From assembly GCF_040802235.1 (NCBI RefSeq), contig NC_133161.1, positions 148,357,121 to 148,421,120 of the forward strand: a stretch of 64,000 nt of DNA, written 5' to 3'. A program made the position numbers and the translations under genes. This DNA is from Manis javanica (Eukaryota > Chordata > Mammalia > Pholidota > Manidae). Numbering within the stretch: position 1 is the first letter of the stretch; each line of letters begins with the position of its first letter. Of this stretch, positions 48,186 to 61,100 are shown one piece after another. The notes beneath the pieces are model-generated. The model made no database searches. It saw only the letters and a program-made list of their open reading frames with translations, and was not told where the DNA came from.

Positions 48186-50297
48186 ATCCTCAGGCTGCTG
48201 CAGAGCCCAGGAGGGCACAGAGGCAGGCAGAGCACCCGGGCTGTCCTCAGTTCTCTCCTCCGGGGCCCATCAGCCTGGTGGGGGTCTGGCCCTGTGAGGC
48301 TGGGTGTAGCAGCCTGCGGCCTTGGGCTGGGCTCCACAGGCCCCTCTCCTCACCTGCCACAACTTGCCTGAGCCTTCAGCAAGTCTGTGCAGGCTCTGGG
48401 CCTCGGCACTGCCACCTTTGGCCAGAGGGGAGCCCCTCAGGATGGCTGGGAGGAGAGCTGTCAGGGCTGAGTCTCCGTGAGTGAGTGCCCACCTGGACAG
48501 AGCAGCCCCTGGCCAGGACGGGATGCCGCGGGTGGCATGGTGCAGGGCTCCCACCTCAAGTTCCCAGAGATGGAGACGCATCCGGGCAGGGGTGCCCCTC
48601 CCTCGGCGGCCTGGCCCTGCTTCTGGCCCCAGCAGAGCACCCTCGTGGCCAGCTGTCCCGCGGAGGCTGCCCACGGCTGCAGTGCTGGGCAGAGGGCAGC
48701 TGGGCCGGCAGGAGGGGGCGGGCAGGCGGAGGCCCGCGCGTTCTCAGGCTGGCCAGGCCAGGGCCCCTTTCTCTCCATGAGATCATATCTGGGTCAAAGA
48801 GCATGTAAAGCAGGCAGACCCGAGCGGCCACACAAAGCCCATTCAGCCCGGCCCCTATTCACTCACCTCCTCTCCCCCAGAGCCCACACCCCCGCGACCC
48901 CAGCGCAGGGCCTAAGCCCCAGCTTTGATGTCCAAGAACAGAAAACGGCGATTAAATGTTGTTTTAAAGAGGGAGTGCTCGCTGCCCTCCATCTGTCAGG
49001 AGAAAGCCGGGCCTGAGGGGGAGGGGCGGGGGGGCAGGGGGGCGGCGGCCCGAGAAGAAAGGGGTGGACGCGGCGGGCAGGGAGGAGGGAGCAGAGGCCC
49101 AGAATCAGGCCAAATAGAGTTTTGGCAAAGGACTGTTTTCCAGGATGAGAAATATGGCGAGAGGGAAAAGCATGTGGGACAGACACACAAAGGCAAAACA
49201 AACCCGTGAGAGGGGAGAGAGAAGGCAGGCTGGGTGAGAGGAGAGGGGCCAGGAGAGGGAGAATGGAGGGAAGGAGAGGGGCAGAGGGCGTGAGGGCAGA
49301 GACGCCACTGGGAGGTGGAGGCAGGGGGCGCCCACTGTGTCCGCCCTCTTCCCAGGACAGGTGTCCAGGAGTCCAGGTGGTTCCCAGCTCCGGGAGGGCG
49401 AGTGTGGCTCCGGGGCTTCTCGGACCGGCGACCACTGGGGCACACAGACCCCAGGGGCAGGGGGACCAACAGGCCCAGTGGTGGCCCCAGTCTCTATGTG
49501 GAGGCAGACAGGACAGGCCGGACAGACAACCAGAGTAGAGCTCAGCCCAGTGAGAGCAAACAGGCTTTCCTGAGCAGCAGCCCGGGCCCGAGACCGAGAG
49601 CAGATGGGAGGGAAGCACCTTATTCTGGGGCTGCACTGGTGCCTGTCGCCCCACCGCCCAGCCCTCCCTTGGGAGCAGTCCCCTTTTCCCACCAGACTTG
49701 GCTGCGACACAACTTAAACTGGGTGGCAGCTGCGTGTTGACACAAATTTCTGAAGCTTGCTCAGTGGCTAGGGGGTCTCAGCTGCTCATTGAAAATTTCT
49801 CTATAATAATAAAAAACCTAACCTGGTACCAGGAAATGAGCATGAGAGCTCACTCTGCGACCCGCCAGCTGTGGGACCCCAAGCGGGTTGTAACACAGCG
49901 GACAGTCTCGACACCGCCGTGGGGTGGGAGCCCCCTGGGGGCAGGGCTTGTTCTGGCCCCGCGCCTTCCCAGGGCCTCCAGCAGTAACTGGGTGAGTGTC
50001 CACGCTGTGGAAGGACTAGCCCAACAGGTGCCCGCTTGTATGCTGTGCCAAGGGCCAAAGGATGCTCATGTATTCAACGCTGCTTTTTAAAATTAAAAAA
50101 GCATTCGAAAAATACGTCGCCGAGTGTGTATGTGGTGGTAAACACGGCAGAAGGTGACACATAAATAAGGTTGAATGTGTGTAATCCAGAACGCCCTCTT
50201 CCCCCACCTCCAGACAGAAATGTCAGTTCCCCCACCGAGTTCCCCATCCAGGGGTCGGCGAAGACAAAGCCCTTGAAAAAAGGGGACACTGCAAGCC

Positions 50298-53200
50298 AGA
50301 GACAACTGAGTTAACTTTATTCTCTTCTAACTGCAGATTCAAGGTATACAACTGAACATTGCTATTTTTCTTATGAGACTTATAAATAAAAATACAAAAA
50401 ATGTTCACTACAAAAAAATCTACTGTTAGTAGGATGTAAAAAATATTCTCTTTGCTATAGAAGGCACAAACTTCACTTAGTGACACATGGAGAGAGAAAA
50501 AAACCTGCAGCAGTAAATTTCTTTTTTTTTTTTTTTTCTGTTTTAAGTCTTGTCAGAAACACTGAAATTACAAAGAAACGCATCCATCTACACGAAACGC
50601 AGGCGGACGCGTGAAGCTGCGCGCAGGACCACAGGACTTTGAGTGAACTGCTTCTGGACGAGAACAGAGACTGGCAAGCACCACGTGGGGTCGCGGGGCA
50701 GGGCAGGGCGGGAGGGGCTGGTGGAAGGAGGGGAAGGGCAGGCGGGCTGGAGAAGGCAGGAGAGAGAGATTTGTACAAAAAAACTAACAGGTAAAATTGA
50801 AACGAAATTGGGCAACCTCCTAAAATTAGGCTAAGAGGAGGTGCTGAGGTAGACATGAACTAGAACACCAATGGATCAACACACTGCTCTGTGACGCAAG
50901 GCCGTCCGACTGGCCCTTGTGCTGTCACCACACAGGACAAGCCACAAAAACAAACAAAACAGCAACACAAAATACCCAAACCGAAAGGCTGAGCTTCGCT
51001 TGGTCCAGCCGGGCAGCAGGCCCTCAGTGCTTCGACCTACATACATACATTTATTTATTTATCTTTATTTATACGGGTCGGACGCCATGGTGCACCAACA
51101 GCCTCTTCACCTTACACAGACCATGCATGACGCTATGTGGACAAAATCTCTGACAGCCGCCAGGAGGCTGGTACCCTGTCTGCAGAGTGGGACACCAAGG
51201 GCTCAGGGACACAGGGCTGCTGGCTAACAGGCCTGTGCCCGCCTCCCCACCCTCTCCCCGACCCGGCCCCCCGGGTCTGTCTTGCATCCCTCTCCTGGCT
51301 GGCTCGGCCTTTCCCCTTCGCCCATCAGTCAAACCAGGTACGGCTAATCTGGCTTTTTTATACCTCCTGCTGAGATACTCAGGTGCACCCCGCCAAGAAG
51401 CTCCAGGAGGAAGGACAGCAGACGGGAGGGTATGACACGGGCCCAGGAAAAATAACAGTCTGATCTCCTTCTGCTTTTCTGTCTTACACCCGGTGCCTCC
51501 AGCTCTCCTCTTCCAAGGTGTGCAGGGAACTGGCCACAAATCTTCCTGCCGCCCTTCACAGCCAGAGCCTGAAGGCTGCCGGCAGTGTCTCAGGAGGAGG
51601 GAGGCCAACGACCCTCTCCCTCCGGGGCCTGGACACTCCCGCAGTCGGCTATACCCATGGCACCCGGAAGGGCACCACACACTCGTGAAAAATTGCATCA
51701 GTTTTCTTTCTAAACATGGAAAAACTGTTCAGGCACAAAGACTCAACAAGCCCGCGTTGCATCCCTGGACTGTGCTGAATCACTGGGTCCCCAGCCTCCA
51801 GACCCTCCCCGTATCCGCGGCCTCCTCCCAGCAGCGCAAAGCAGCAATGATATTTACTATTTTATATCTCTTGCTATATATATATATATATATCTATATT
51901 TGTCCTATATACACATAGGATCTTAATGCTTCGAATGAGCGAAGGCGTGAATAGGGAAAGAGCATGAGTGAGCGGTGAGTGTCACCAGGAGCAGTAAGGG
52001 ACACGCCTGGAGGAGCTGAACGTGGAGGAGGGACCCCAGGCCAGCCTGGACGTGCCCGGCTGGAGAGGCTCCACCACGCTGGGTAAGGCAGTAAAGTGGG
52101 GTCATCAGCAGTGCCACAGCAAAGGCAGTGGGCGCCGAGGGGCCAGGTGGCAGAGAGGCAAGGGAGGGGGACACTGGGCCCTCATCTGGGGAGAGCGGCC
52201 CCTCCACCCACACCCGTCCAGGCCCACGGGTGATTTCCCGAGACAGCCTCGGCCAGGCCAAGACTCTGGTCTTTGTGGGTAGGAAGCGGGGAAGGAGGCA
52301 TGCCAGGCTCTCCTCAGGGTGCTGGGCCTTCACGGGGCAGGAGGGAGGGGCGGGCAGCACAGGCAGCCCTGCCACCCAGTGTCCTCCCCCAGCCACGTGC
52401 CCTGTCCCGTGCCCACCTCCCTCCTCAGATCCCGCAGGGACAGCGGGGCCCACGGGCGCTGATGCAGCGCCATCCCCAGACAGTGACACTGCGGGATGGG
52501 CACACACGAAGGGGTGTTGTGGTGGTGATGGTGGATTTTTTTCTTTTTTTTTTTTTCCTGTTCACATGACAAAAGGAACGGGCAAGGTCCTGCAGAACTG
52601 ATGAAGGAACTAACAACCATTACAAAAATATTACAATTTGCAAGTATCAGCTCAAAACCTCTCAGTTTTACAAATAGGGGAGGAGACCCAGCCTGCGTGG
52701 CGAGGGCGGGGACAGTGAGAGGTGTCGGGGAGGCCTAGGAACAGTGTGATTTTTCTTTCCTTCCCCACACCAAAGTTGCATGATATCTTGCTATTAAAAT
52801 ACTGTTTTCTGGGGTTTTCAGATCCCCTGTGGGCAGCCGGTCCCCCCTCCTTCCCACTGGGGAGGAAGCAGTAGTGCATAATGATTTGACAGACTGCCCC
52901 CCACCACATGATTTCTCTCTTTCACATTATAAACACGTCTGCTCTTGGTACATATTTCAAGTTTAACTTTTTTTTCCCTTTCCAAAGCACTAAGTCATTA
53001 TTATAGTTGCAAAATAGATCCTCCCCACTGTATCATCCCCAATCAACAGTCTAGCGACACAGTCCCCCCACGCGTCCCCCCGACACACCATTTTTAAGGC
53101 CTTCGGATCTGGCGGCGAGGTTGCAGGAGAGGAAGGGGTGGGGCCGAGGGGCAGGGGGTGGTGGGTCACAGCAGTTCCCAGCCCCCCAAGTTCCCTAGGT

Positions 53201-55150
53201 CCTCACAACCCCTTCTTCCCAAAACCGGTGCCCTAAACTGCTTTTTCAAACCTAAGATAAAAACGCAGCCACAACTTCCTCAAAGAGAGAAAGGAAAGAA
53301 AACAACCCAAGACTCTTACAAATAAAGCGTGAGGTGAAGCGGAGGGTCCATCCCAAAGTGAACACAAATATTGCAAATGTGGGCTTTCCAAACTCAGGGT
53401 GGGGAGGCCAGGCAGAGTGGGAGGTGCAGAGCAGCAGACGGGGAGGCGGGAAGGGGCCACCGAGGAACAGAGGTAGCTTTCGGAAAAACAACAGCCCCGC
53501 CCCAGTGCAACAGGACAAAGGCTGGCTCCTCCCCTCACCAGCCGGGAAAAGGGGCTGGTTTTGGCGATGATAATGCACACGGAGCTGGGGCAGCAGGGCT
53601 GCCGGGATCTGAATCCAGATCCGCAGGTCCCAACGACCCAGCAAATTCTAAGAAAGGCAGGATCTTCTGTGCAGTGAACTGATGCCAGGCGCAGGGGATG
53701 CTGTGCCCCGGGCAGAGCCAGCAGCGCCTCCAGAGGCCCCCCGCCCCCGCCCCTCACACGCAGGTCCTGAGTGCCCAGCTCCTCCCCGGGGGGGCGCTGG
53801 GTGCCAGGGCTGGGGAGGGTCCTGGGGGCTGAAGTCTATTACCCCAACTATTAACTTACACAAGAAACAGAAAAGAATACCCTCCCCATTCCTCTGAACC
53901 CCAACCGAAAAAGAGATACAGGGGTTAAAAAAGCTCATGAGGTCACAAAAAACTGAGGTAATTCAAGTACAATGTGCTAACAGGGAACAGGGGACACAGA
54001 GACGAGGCAAAACATAACACGAGGCCAAAGCATGTCCAGCTCCCTCCTCCCTGCGGACTGGGGCCTGTGAGCCAGGCGTTCGGGGCCACCCTCTGGACCT
54101 GGGTTTTCCCAGAGCTCCCTGGGTCTGGGGTCCCCTGGCCCCCTAGGGTCAAAGGGTCCCCAGCAGGACACAACCACTCCCTCCCTGGCCAGCTGCCCGG
54201 GCCCCTGGGCAGTGGGTCCCTTCTCCAAGCGTGGCCCACTTCTGAAGGAGGCAGCACCTTCCCTTGGACGGCCGGGCCGGCTCGTGGAGCCCCTCTCCCA
54301 GGCCTGTGAGCAGGCGGTAGGGACCTATATTTGTTGGCTGGGTGGGATGGTATATATTTAGTTGTTCTGTTTTCCCATTTTGGAAGCAAAAGTAACTCAG
54401 CAGGAGTCTCCCTCACAACAGGCCTTGGCCAGGGTGGGGCAGCTCCTCCGTGACCTGCTGTGTTTTCTGCTAAGGGTGGGAACCAGGCTCAGACTTGGCT
54501 TCCTCACCAGGGGGCTGGAGGAGGAGGGAGATGCCATCCTATCCAGGAGACGCAGGCAGCCCCCGGGGCTTGGAGGACAGGAGTCAAGGGGAGGCAGGGG
54601 CAAGAGCCACGAGGCTTCTCCAGACTGTGAGGGGACAGACACCCAGGCTGGCAGAGCAGAGCAAAGCAACGGATGAACTGAGCTGGTGGGGCAAGGTGCG
54701 CCCCTCCCCACCCCAACCTGCCCCCAGCGAACCAGAGCTGCCATTTGGGGTGCCAACCGTGACCTGACCCAGCCCAGCCCTGCCCGGTGTCTGGAGGAGC
54801 CGGTGAGAGGGCAGGTGGAGATGGTCTGGCTCTGACCAGCGGATGCCCCCCATACTCCTTGTCTCATTTCCAGACATAGAGGGAAGGTCTGGGTGCAGGG
54901 AAGAGAAAAACACACCGCCCTCCAAGCTGAATAGAACCGTCCCATCCCACCCCACGGGAAAAGCTGGCAGCGTCCAGCCCGCAAAGGAGGGACAGAGGCC
55001 CCGGGGATCCGGGCACCCGGAGCCCAGGGGGAATCCAAGAGGCGGCGACCAGCTTTCCTTTCTCTCCTTCCCTTTGTCCTTCTCCTTCTGCCGTCCCTCC
55101 TCGTCGCCCCCCCAACTCCTCGCTGCCCCCTGGAGTCCCCGCGGCCTCCC
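50298..55150 (-). other. ZBTB16: ZBTB16 3' untranslated region (inferred, about 4.85 kb)
   Basis: From the ZBTB16 stop codon the coding strand continues about 4.8 kb without a recognised transposon, unusual beside the repeat-rich DNA further left. It runs to an AATAAA at 50316-50321 followed by a U-rich stretch (CCCCTTTTTTC) on the coding strand. Internal AATAAA hexamers cluster at about 51051-51074 and could give a shorter form. The segment also holds AT-rich patches with ATTTA-like and TGTATGTA-like text on the coding strand, of the kind that often sets mRNA stability. The extent is inferred from signals and lack of repeats, without transcript data. Frames within it (up to 209 codons) are not called. 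Confidence 0.6.
50316..50321 (-). terminator. ZBTB16: Candidate ZBTB16 distal polyadenylation signal AATAAA
   Basis: TTTATT on plus is AATAAA on the coding strand. A U-rich downstream element lies about 30-40 bases further along. It is the most distal good signal before repeat-containing DNA begins. Confidence 0.5.
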
Positions 55151-55380
55151 TCACACGTAGCACAGGTACAGGTAAGTCTTCTCTATCCGCCAGTCGGGCG
55201 GGATCTCCTCGGGCTTGTGGCCCTTCATGTGCTTCTGCATGGAGGACAGGCTGGGGCAGTACTCGGTGCAGATGGTGCACTGGTAGGGCGCTGCGCCGTT
55301 GTGCGTGCGCAGGTGCTTGATCATGGCCGAGTAGTCCCGGGAACGCTGGTGGCACAGTTTACACTCGAAGGGCTTCTCGC
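55151..55380 (-). CDS. ZBTB16: ZBTB16 (PLZF) terminal coding exon 7: zinc fingers 8 and 9, C-terminus
   Basis: ZBTB16 is a nuclear BTB/POZ and C2H2 zinc-finger repressor that recruits histone deacetylase corepressors. It acts in germline stem cells, innate-like T cells, limb patterning and glucocorticoid responses. This exon follows a CCCCGCAG acceptor in phase 1 and encodes 75 residues and TGA, corresponding to human 599-673. It holds fingers 8 (CKLC...HLRTH) and 9 (CTIC...HMKGH), both with all four zinc ligands in C-x2-C-x12-H-x3-H spacing, and ends in the unusual Tyr/Leu-rich tail [10 protein letters not shown] of PLZF. The finger 8-9 linker reads His-Asn-Gly-Ala-Ala-Pro, against Ala-Ser-Pro as I remember it in human. 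Read-through of the upstream intron makes a longer artefact frame. Confidence 0.97.
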
Positions 55381-55966
55381 CTGCGGGGAGGCACAAAGCA
55401 GGGGGGCCGTGAGCGCCTCCGCGGGCGGGGATGGAGGAGGTCGGGCAGGCCGGGGCCTCACCCGGCCCCTCGCCGTGGAGGCACAGCCCCGCCAGGCGGC
55501 CGGGAGCCACGGGGGCCGCCGAGCGCCCGCACCGTGGCGGTGCCACACAAACTCCGGCCCCTCTCGCTTCACTGCAGGGAAAGGAGGCCGCCCCAGGGAA
55601 CTCATGGCTGCGGCACCTGCTCCGCTCAGCTCTAGCCCCTGGGCTCGCTCCCGGCCCTCCTTCCCTTCTGAAGAAAGGAAAGGGGGTCTGGGAAAGGGGT
55701 GGGGCAGCCCCCAACACTCCTGCGGACGGCTCTTCAACACATTCCCTCCAGGGGGGCAGGGCGATGGGAGGACTCCACGCAGGAAAGAAGGACGGAGCTG
55801 CAGGTGGCGGGGAACACCGGAGGGAACCCGGCCTTTGCCCCTGGAGCTTGAGTCGGGGGGGAGCGGGGGGGCAGAGACCCTGGGACGCGTGGCCACACCC
55901 TGGCTGCCCCCTGACTGTCCTCTGCTGAAGGCCCTGGAGCTGAGCAGAGGATGTGAGGCAGCCTTG

Positions 55967-56115
55967 TTTCAGTACAGTAATTAACTGGCCAGCCATCTCG
56001 CCATCGATACTCCTCGCGCAGAGGCCCCGGCAAATAATGAAGTAATGAACAGCCAAAGTGATCTAACTATCGATCGGCTATTTACAATAGTCACTGCCAA
56101 TGCGCTTAATGATCC
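55967..56115. promoter_or_regulatory. Candidate regulatory segment with paired ATCGAT motifs
   Basis: Within GC-rich intron DNA this 150-base AT-balanced patch contains a TAATTA-type site ('agtaattaactgg', about 55975) and ATCGAT at 56003-56008 and 56069-56074. ATCGAT is the core of CUX/ONECUT-type sites. Function is inferred only from composition and motifs. Confidence 0.3.
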
Positions 56116-57081
56116 CCCCGCTGGGTCACATCCCCGACAAGGGGCTACGGAAGCCCCCGGGCTCCGGGAAACCCTCAGGGTAGCTACAGCAGTCAGCAAG
56201 GAGCACACCACCGCCCAGCCTCTTGTGGCCCATGCCGGAGACAAGGAGCGGGCCCGACGGCACGTACCCTCTGCTCTCTGGCCCCTCTGTCCACCTGCCA
56301 CCCCCCTCCCGTGGAAGCAGGCTCTCCCCTCCGCCAGCTGGGTCTGCGTGAGGCCACCTCTCCCCCTTGGTCAGGGAAGGCTTCCTCGCCTGCCGGATCC
56401 CACTACTGCCCACTGCCTCCTGTCCTCAGAAGTCCTTCTGAATACCTGCCGTCCTTCAACCAGCAGTGTGCTGGTGGTGAACGCTTAGCAATGGGCTCTC
56501 CAAACAGCCCCAAGTTTGTAGCTTTTGTGGCACCTGCTGATGGCCACACTGTGAACACGTGGTCCCACCACGGTGACTTTAAGCAACCAAGGGGACGTCA
56601 CTGAACTCGGAACTGGGGAGAGGTGTGCCAAGCTGACCTTTGCAGACAGGTGCAGGCCAGTGCCAGCGTCCTACCCACCCCACCTCTGGCAACTTGGACG
56701 TGGAGGCCACGTCCACCTGTTCTGTCTTCAGACCCTAGGAAAACAGTTGCTCATGTTTCTTCTACGGAAAAAGGGATGTGAAGGGCCTTTGAATGATAAA
56801 ACATACACGTAGGGGTTGGTTAGCAAATACACCTGCTCTCTAACCTCTGCGCAATCTAACTTACTTTCTTGCCAAACGTCCTCCTTAACCTAAGCCTAAC
56901 TGAATGCCCCCAAGTTCTTACTATAACCCACACAGACAGGAAGCCATCTTAGCCTCACTTTCAGCTGATCAGGCCAACTTAACCCTCATGTGCAAATAAA
57001 TGACATCCGTGAACACTGCTATGGCTGCCCCTACAGGCTGGCCTGGGCTCCTGGGGGGGGGGGGGGTGCCGCGATCGACTA

Positions 57082-57474
<393 letters not shown>

Positions 57475-57944
57475 TCAGGCCCTGGCCCACCCCTGTGCCC
57501 TCCTTCAGGGGCAGCAGGCCACGTTCGGTGCACCTGCTTGTGAAGACGATGTAGGGATCCCGGCTTTGGCTGGCACCCCCCCGCCCCGGGCATAAACAGC
57601 AAGCACACGTGTTCACACGCGGCTGGGTTTGACTTTGGCCTGGTGGTCATCTGGGTCAAGGGCCTCCTGTCTTGGGAAAAGACAGCCCATGTGGTTCAGG
57701 GATGAACAGCAGTGCCCAGAAAGCAGGCCCCCATGAGGGCAGAGCAGACTTGGGGGCTTTGAGACCTTGTCCCTTGGCCTCCCGGGCTACCTTCTCTTCT
57801 TTTCCCTCAGCTGGGGAAAAGGCCGAGCCAGCCCGACTCCCCAAGCCTCAAAATAATCCCTCTCATTTTGGGAACAGTGAGAACACTGCCCCCCAAATGG
57901 TTTCTGCCCTTTCCCTCCCCCACAGCTAGTCTCTGCTTGACCTC

Positions 57945-58135
57945 TTCTTTCCCCAGTGAACTCCTAGTCATCCTTCAAGGCCCAGCTCGTACATCACCAT
58001 GACTTGGAAGTTCCTCTTCAGCCCCCCCAGGCACATTACATCACTTTCTTCTCTGTCCCAAAAGAGGAGAAATGCTGGCATTGTGCTGTTTTAGTAGTCG
58101 TACCATTTTTGTGGCACTTTCTAATTAAAACAGCC
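57945..58135 (+). mobile_element. LINE-2 3' fragment
   Basis: 'tcatccttcaaggcccagct' followed by 'ggaagttcctcttcagcccc' matches the sense L2 3' region. It directly abuts a MIR. Confidence 0.65.
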
Positions 58136-58365
58136 CACATCTGTTGAGTGCTTGCTACTGTGCTAAGAACTTCACATGGATCATATTGTGTAATCATCAC
58201 AGTAACCTCACAAGAAAGATATCCTCCCCATTTTACAGATGAGAAAAAACGAGATGCTTAGAGATGCTTAAACGGGGTCCTTAAGGTCAAAGAGCTACAA
58301 AGCAGCCGAGTCAGGATTCAGATCTGGCTCCAGAGTCCAGACGCTTGATGCTTACTGCGTCACTG
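58136..58365 (-). mobile_element. MIR SINE
   Basis: 'gttgagtgcttgctactgtg', 'ccattttacagatgagaaaa' and 'ctggctccagagtccagacg' form the reverse complement of a nearly full-length MIR. Confidence 0.85.
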
Positions 58366-58729
58366 GTTGACAGATCCGCCACGCTGTCACCTACTATCAC
58401 CTGTGCCTCTGGAGTGGAAGCTCCTTCAGGGTAAGAAGGGAACCCCACTCATCCTTGTAGCTTCAGATGAGCGCAGCACAGAGGTGACCCAGAGCAGACG
58501 CTCAGGCAATGGGCGCATGAACCTTGCGGAGAACTGCCTTTCCTTGGACCCGTGCCACCAGCCATCTTTTTGCGCATTCCACTCTTAAGTCCCCTGGAGG
58601 CTGAGAGGTTGGGGTGTGGGGGGTTAACCATCTTTTGCTTTGTACCCAAGGCGGGGGGCCTTAGAGGGATGAAAGGTGAAGACTTCAGCTACTTATTTAT
58701 TACAGGAGTGAAGGCACAGACAATAAAGA

Positions 58730-58960
58730 TAGATTGATCACCCCAGACTTTGTTCATGAATATTTAAATATCGCTGATTCGTCTTGTCACTGTAATTACA
58801 ATTTCTCTGGGCTGTATCTCCCACAACCAGTTTATGGTAAAGAATGGCCCACTGTATTTCACTTGTCCCTCTGCAGATGTGTGGGGCTGCCAACCGTGTA
58901 ATGTCCTCTGCATTTCATACATTTTCTTCAGCTGCTGAAGGTTTAAGTCATCCACAATGA
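58730..58960. promoter_or_regulatory. Candidate conserved noncoding segment in ZBTB16 intron
   Basis: The sequence is AT-balanced, of mixed complexity and free of recognised repeats, with homeodomain-like text ('gtaattacaat') and 'gaatatttaaatat'. A minus frame of 63 codons is present (58764-58955), but it has no family resemblance and lacks clear splice context. I favour regulatory DNA over an exon. Confidence 0.3.
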
Positions 58961-59599
58961 CCTACGTTTTTTCATTATCCCCATGTCAAACTGTGGTCGT
59001 GCCTGGGCATAAATTGTCCTTCTCGTTATAGACTCGCATTTCTGTGCCTTCACTTCCTCTTTAAAATGATATTTTACTCTCTTCTCTTCTCCCCTCCTCA
59101 GGCCACTAACCAAACCTCCCCACTCTTGAACGCAGGCCCCGTATCCACGTACATTCTCATCTCTTCTGATGGCCCTGAAGGGTGTTTAAGGCTCTGTGGG
59201 GACCGGACACGGGGGACTGCTCACTGGCTGGCCCTCCGTGGTGAAAGATTTGCAAGAGGCTCTGAGGGCACATAGGGTGGGCAAGAGCACTTCCTCTGAG
59301 GAGCTGGATGACAGAAGCTCCGAGAGCGGAACCAGCCGACAACACCAGCTCTCACCAGCCTGAGCAGTGTCACCCTGATGCAGGCGCACAGTCAGTGAGA
59401 CCCTCCCACGCAGCCCTGGGCGTGAACTGAGTCCGGGGGTTCTCAGCACCTGCCCGTCCTCTCGCTGCCAGGTCCCCAGTCTCCAGCCCCATCAAATCAA
59501 GAGAAGCAGAGGCCCGTGCAGAGCCGGGTCCCTAATTAGCTTAGTGTCTGACAGAGCGAGGGTCAGCCTGTGCACACCTGGGCCCGCATGCCACACTCG

Positions 59600-60190
59600 C
59601 TGTGTGATGTCTGCAGACAGCCCTGTCTGACATGCAACTCCCCCTCCTTACCGAACTGGCAACGATTATGACTTTAATCAAGGATTCAGTATCCTCATTA
59701 AGATATAAATAAATAAATACAGCAAGGGCCACGTGAGACTTCAGCTGGAGCTGGTAATTAAAACATACATCAGCAGCCACCCAGCTGGGGGAGTGCCTTT
59801 CCCCTCCGGAAGGGCCCCAAGAGTTTAAAACACAAAGGGTTAAGGCAGAGAGGTTTGTCAGATCAGATTTTTATGAATTTAATTATGAAGTGTATCACAT
59901 GTTAACTGAGTTTAAATAGGAAATCTCTAGAGTCAGCCTTGGGAAAGGAATGAAAAGAACTTAGAAGGTAAGAAACAAAGACAGACACACACACAGATTC
60001 AAAGGCCTCTGGCCTAAAATAAAACCCTCACCCTGAGAGCTGATGGTGTCAGTATTGCTATAACGTACACAGCGCTGGCCGCAGACTCAAAATCCAATTT
60101 GTGGTATGTTGATTAACTCTGTAGCCTCTTTAATGAGCTTGACATTAAGTGCAGGACAAACGAGACTCATCAGAGCCCCTCTGCTGGCCC
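59600..60190. promoter_or_regulatory. Candidate intronic enhancer block in ZBTB16
   Basis: Roughly 600 repeat-free bases carry many homeodomain or POU-like sites, such as 'ggtaattaaaacat' (59754), 'atgaatttaattatgaa' (about 59873) and 'gttgattaact' (60108), plus a CAGCTG E-box (59783). This density of AT-rich motifs in non-repeat intron sequence is typical of developmental enhancers. It is an inference, with no conservation data. Confidence 0.35.
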
Positions 60191-61063
60191 AGCGCACCTG
60201 TGACCCCAGCGGCCTGTCCTTGGGTGGCTTCCCCGCACGGGCCAGGCCCAGTGCAGCCTCCCCACCCAGCCTCATCCCAGAGGCTCCTCAGGCCCTGCCC
60301 TGCAGCCCAGCTGAGTTTATTATATGAGGAGCCATGTGAATCAGGAATCCATCAATGCCAAGAGCGTGGCTGGACTAATGTACCAAACACAGCTGCAGAT
60401 GCTAAACACCCAGCCCCGGCCGGCCGCAACTGGGCCAGGAACAACGGAATATTCATGAAGCATTGTGTGTGTGTGTGGCGGGGGGTGGTTGGCATATACA
60501 GAGCTTGTGTGCACAGGGCCTCGCTGGTGTGAAAATCAGTGGGGGTGGGGTGGGCATGGGCCACGCACGTCTCCATGCTTCCTAGTTTAAGCAAGTACTT
60601 CTCCCAAACTGTGTCTGGAATCAGCCCCTCTGCACGATCTGAGCCGTGACTGACAGACACAGGCATGTGACACTTTGATATCTGAGCTCTCGCATGGGCA
60701 GAGCAGGGCATGCACTCGGTGGATTTAGCAGGGCTGGGGCCATCCAAGTCACACGTAGCCAACTGATGTGACCCAGCAGGGTGCTCATAAGTTGGGGACC
60801 GAGTGGACGAGGTACTGACAGGACGGTGCATGTACCTGCAGGGGCATGCTTGTCAGTCACCAGAGTGTCCCTCCAGCAGCCCTTCCTCCCAGCTCTCCCT
60901 GTCAGGCCCTGCCCTCTGGGACCTCCTGCTGTCCCTGTCCTGTGCCAGCAAATCTGAAGAGTTCTACACAAGCCTGGTGATGCTCAGGCTGTACGCGCCT
61001 CTGAACAGAACAGCATCCGGCAGCGAGTACCCAGGCAGGCTCCTTGGTGAGAGGCCCGCTGCT

Positions 61064-61100
61064 GGCAGGGCAGGGCAGGGCAGGGCAGGGCAGGGCAGGC
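61064..61100. repeat. (GGCAG)n short tandem repeat
   Basis: About seven consecutive GGCAG pentamers lie in a ZBTB16 intron. Confidence 0.9.

Larger units (their letters stand above)
44348..50297. other. Intergenic DNA beyond the ZBTB16 3' end
   Basis: It holds a short tandem repeat ('gaattcaggggttggtttga' and a close second copy at 45020-45055), MIR remnants at 45925-46045 (minus) and 46640-46765 (plus), and an L2 copy at 47605-48185. The rest is GC-moderate unassigned DNA. An AT-rich patch at 48930-48980 and a purine tract at 49010-49290 stand out only in composition. No exon is supported. Confidence 0.5.

Noticed and set aside
48863-49654. 263-codon minus-strand frame
   Set aside because: Pro/Ser/Leu-rich low complexity lying opposite a purine-rich tract; no family resemblance.
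55381-56056. N-terminal extension of the last ZBTB16 exon into upstream sequence
   Set aside because: A clear CCCCGCAG acceptor at the conserved phase 1 boundary marks the exon start. The extension is intron read-through without PLZF similarity.
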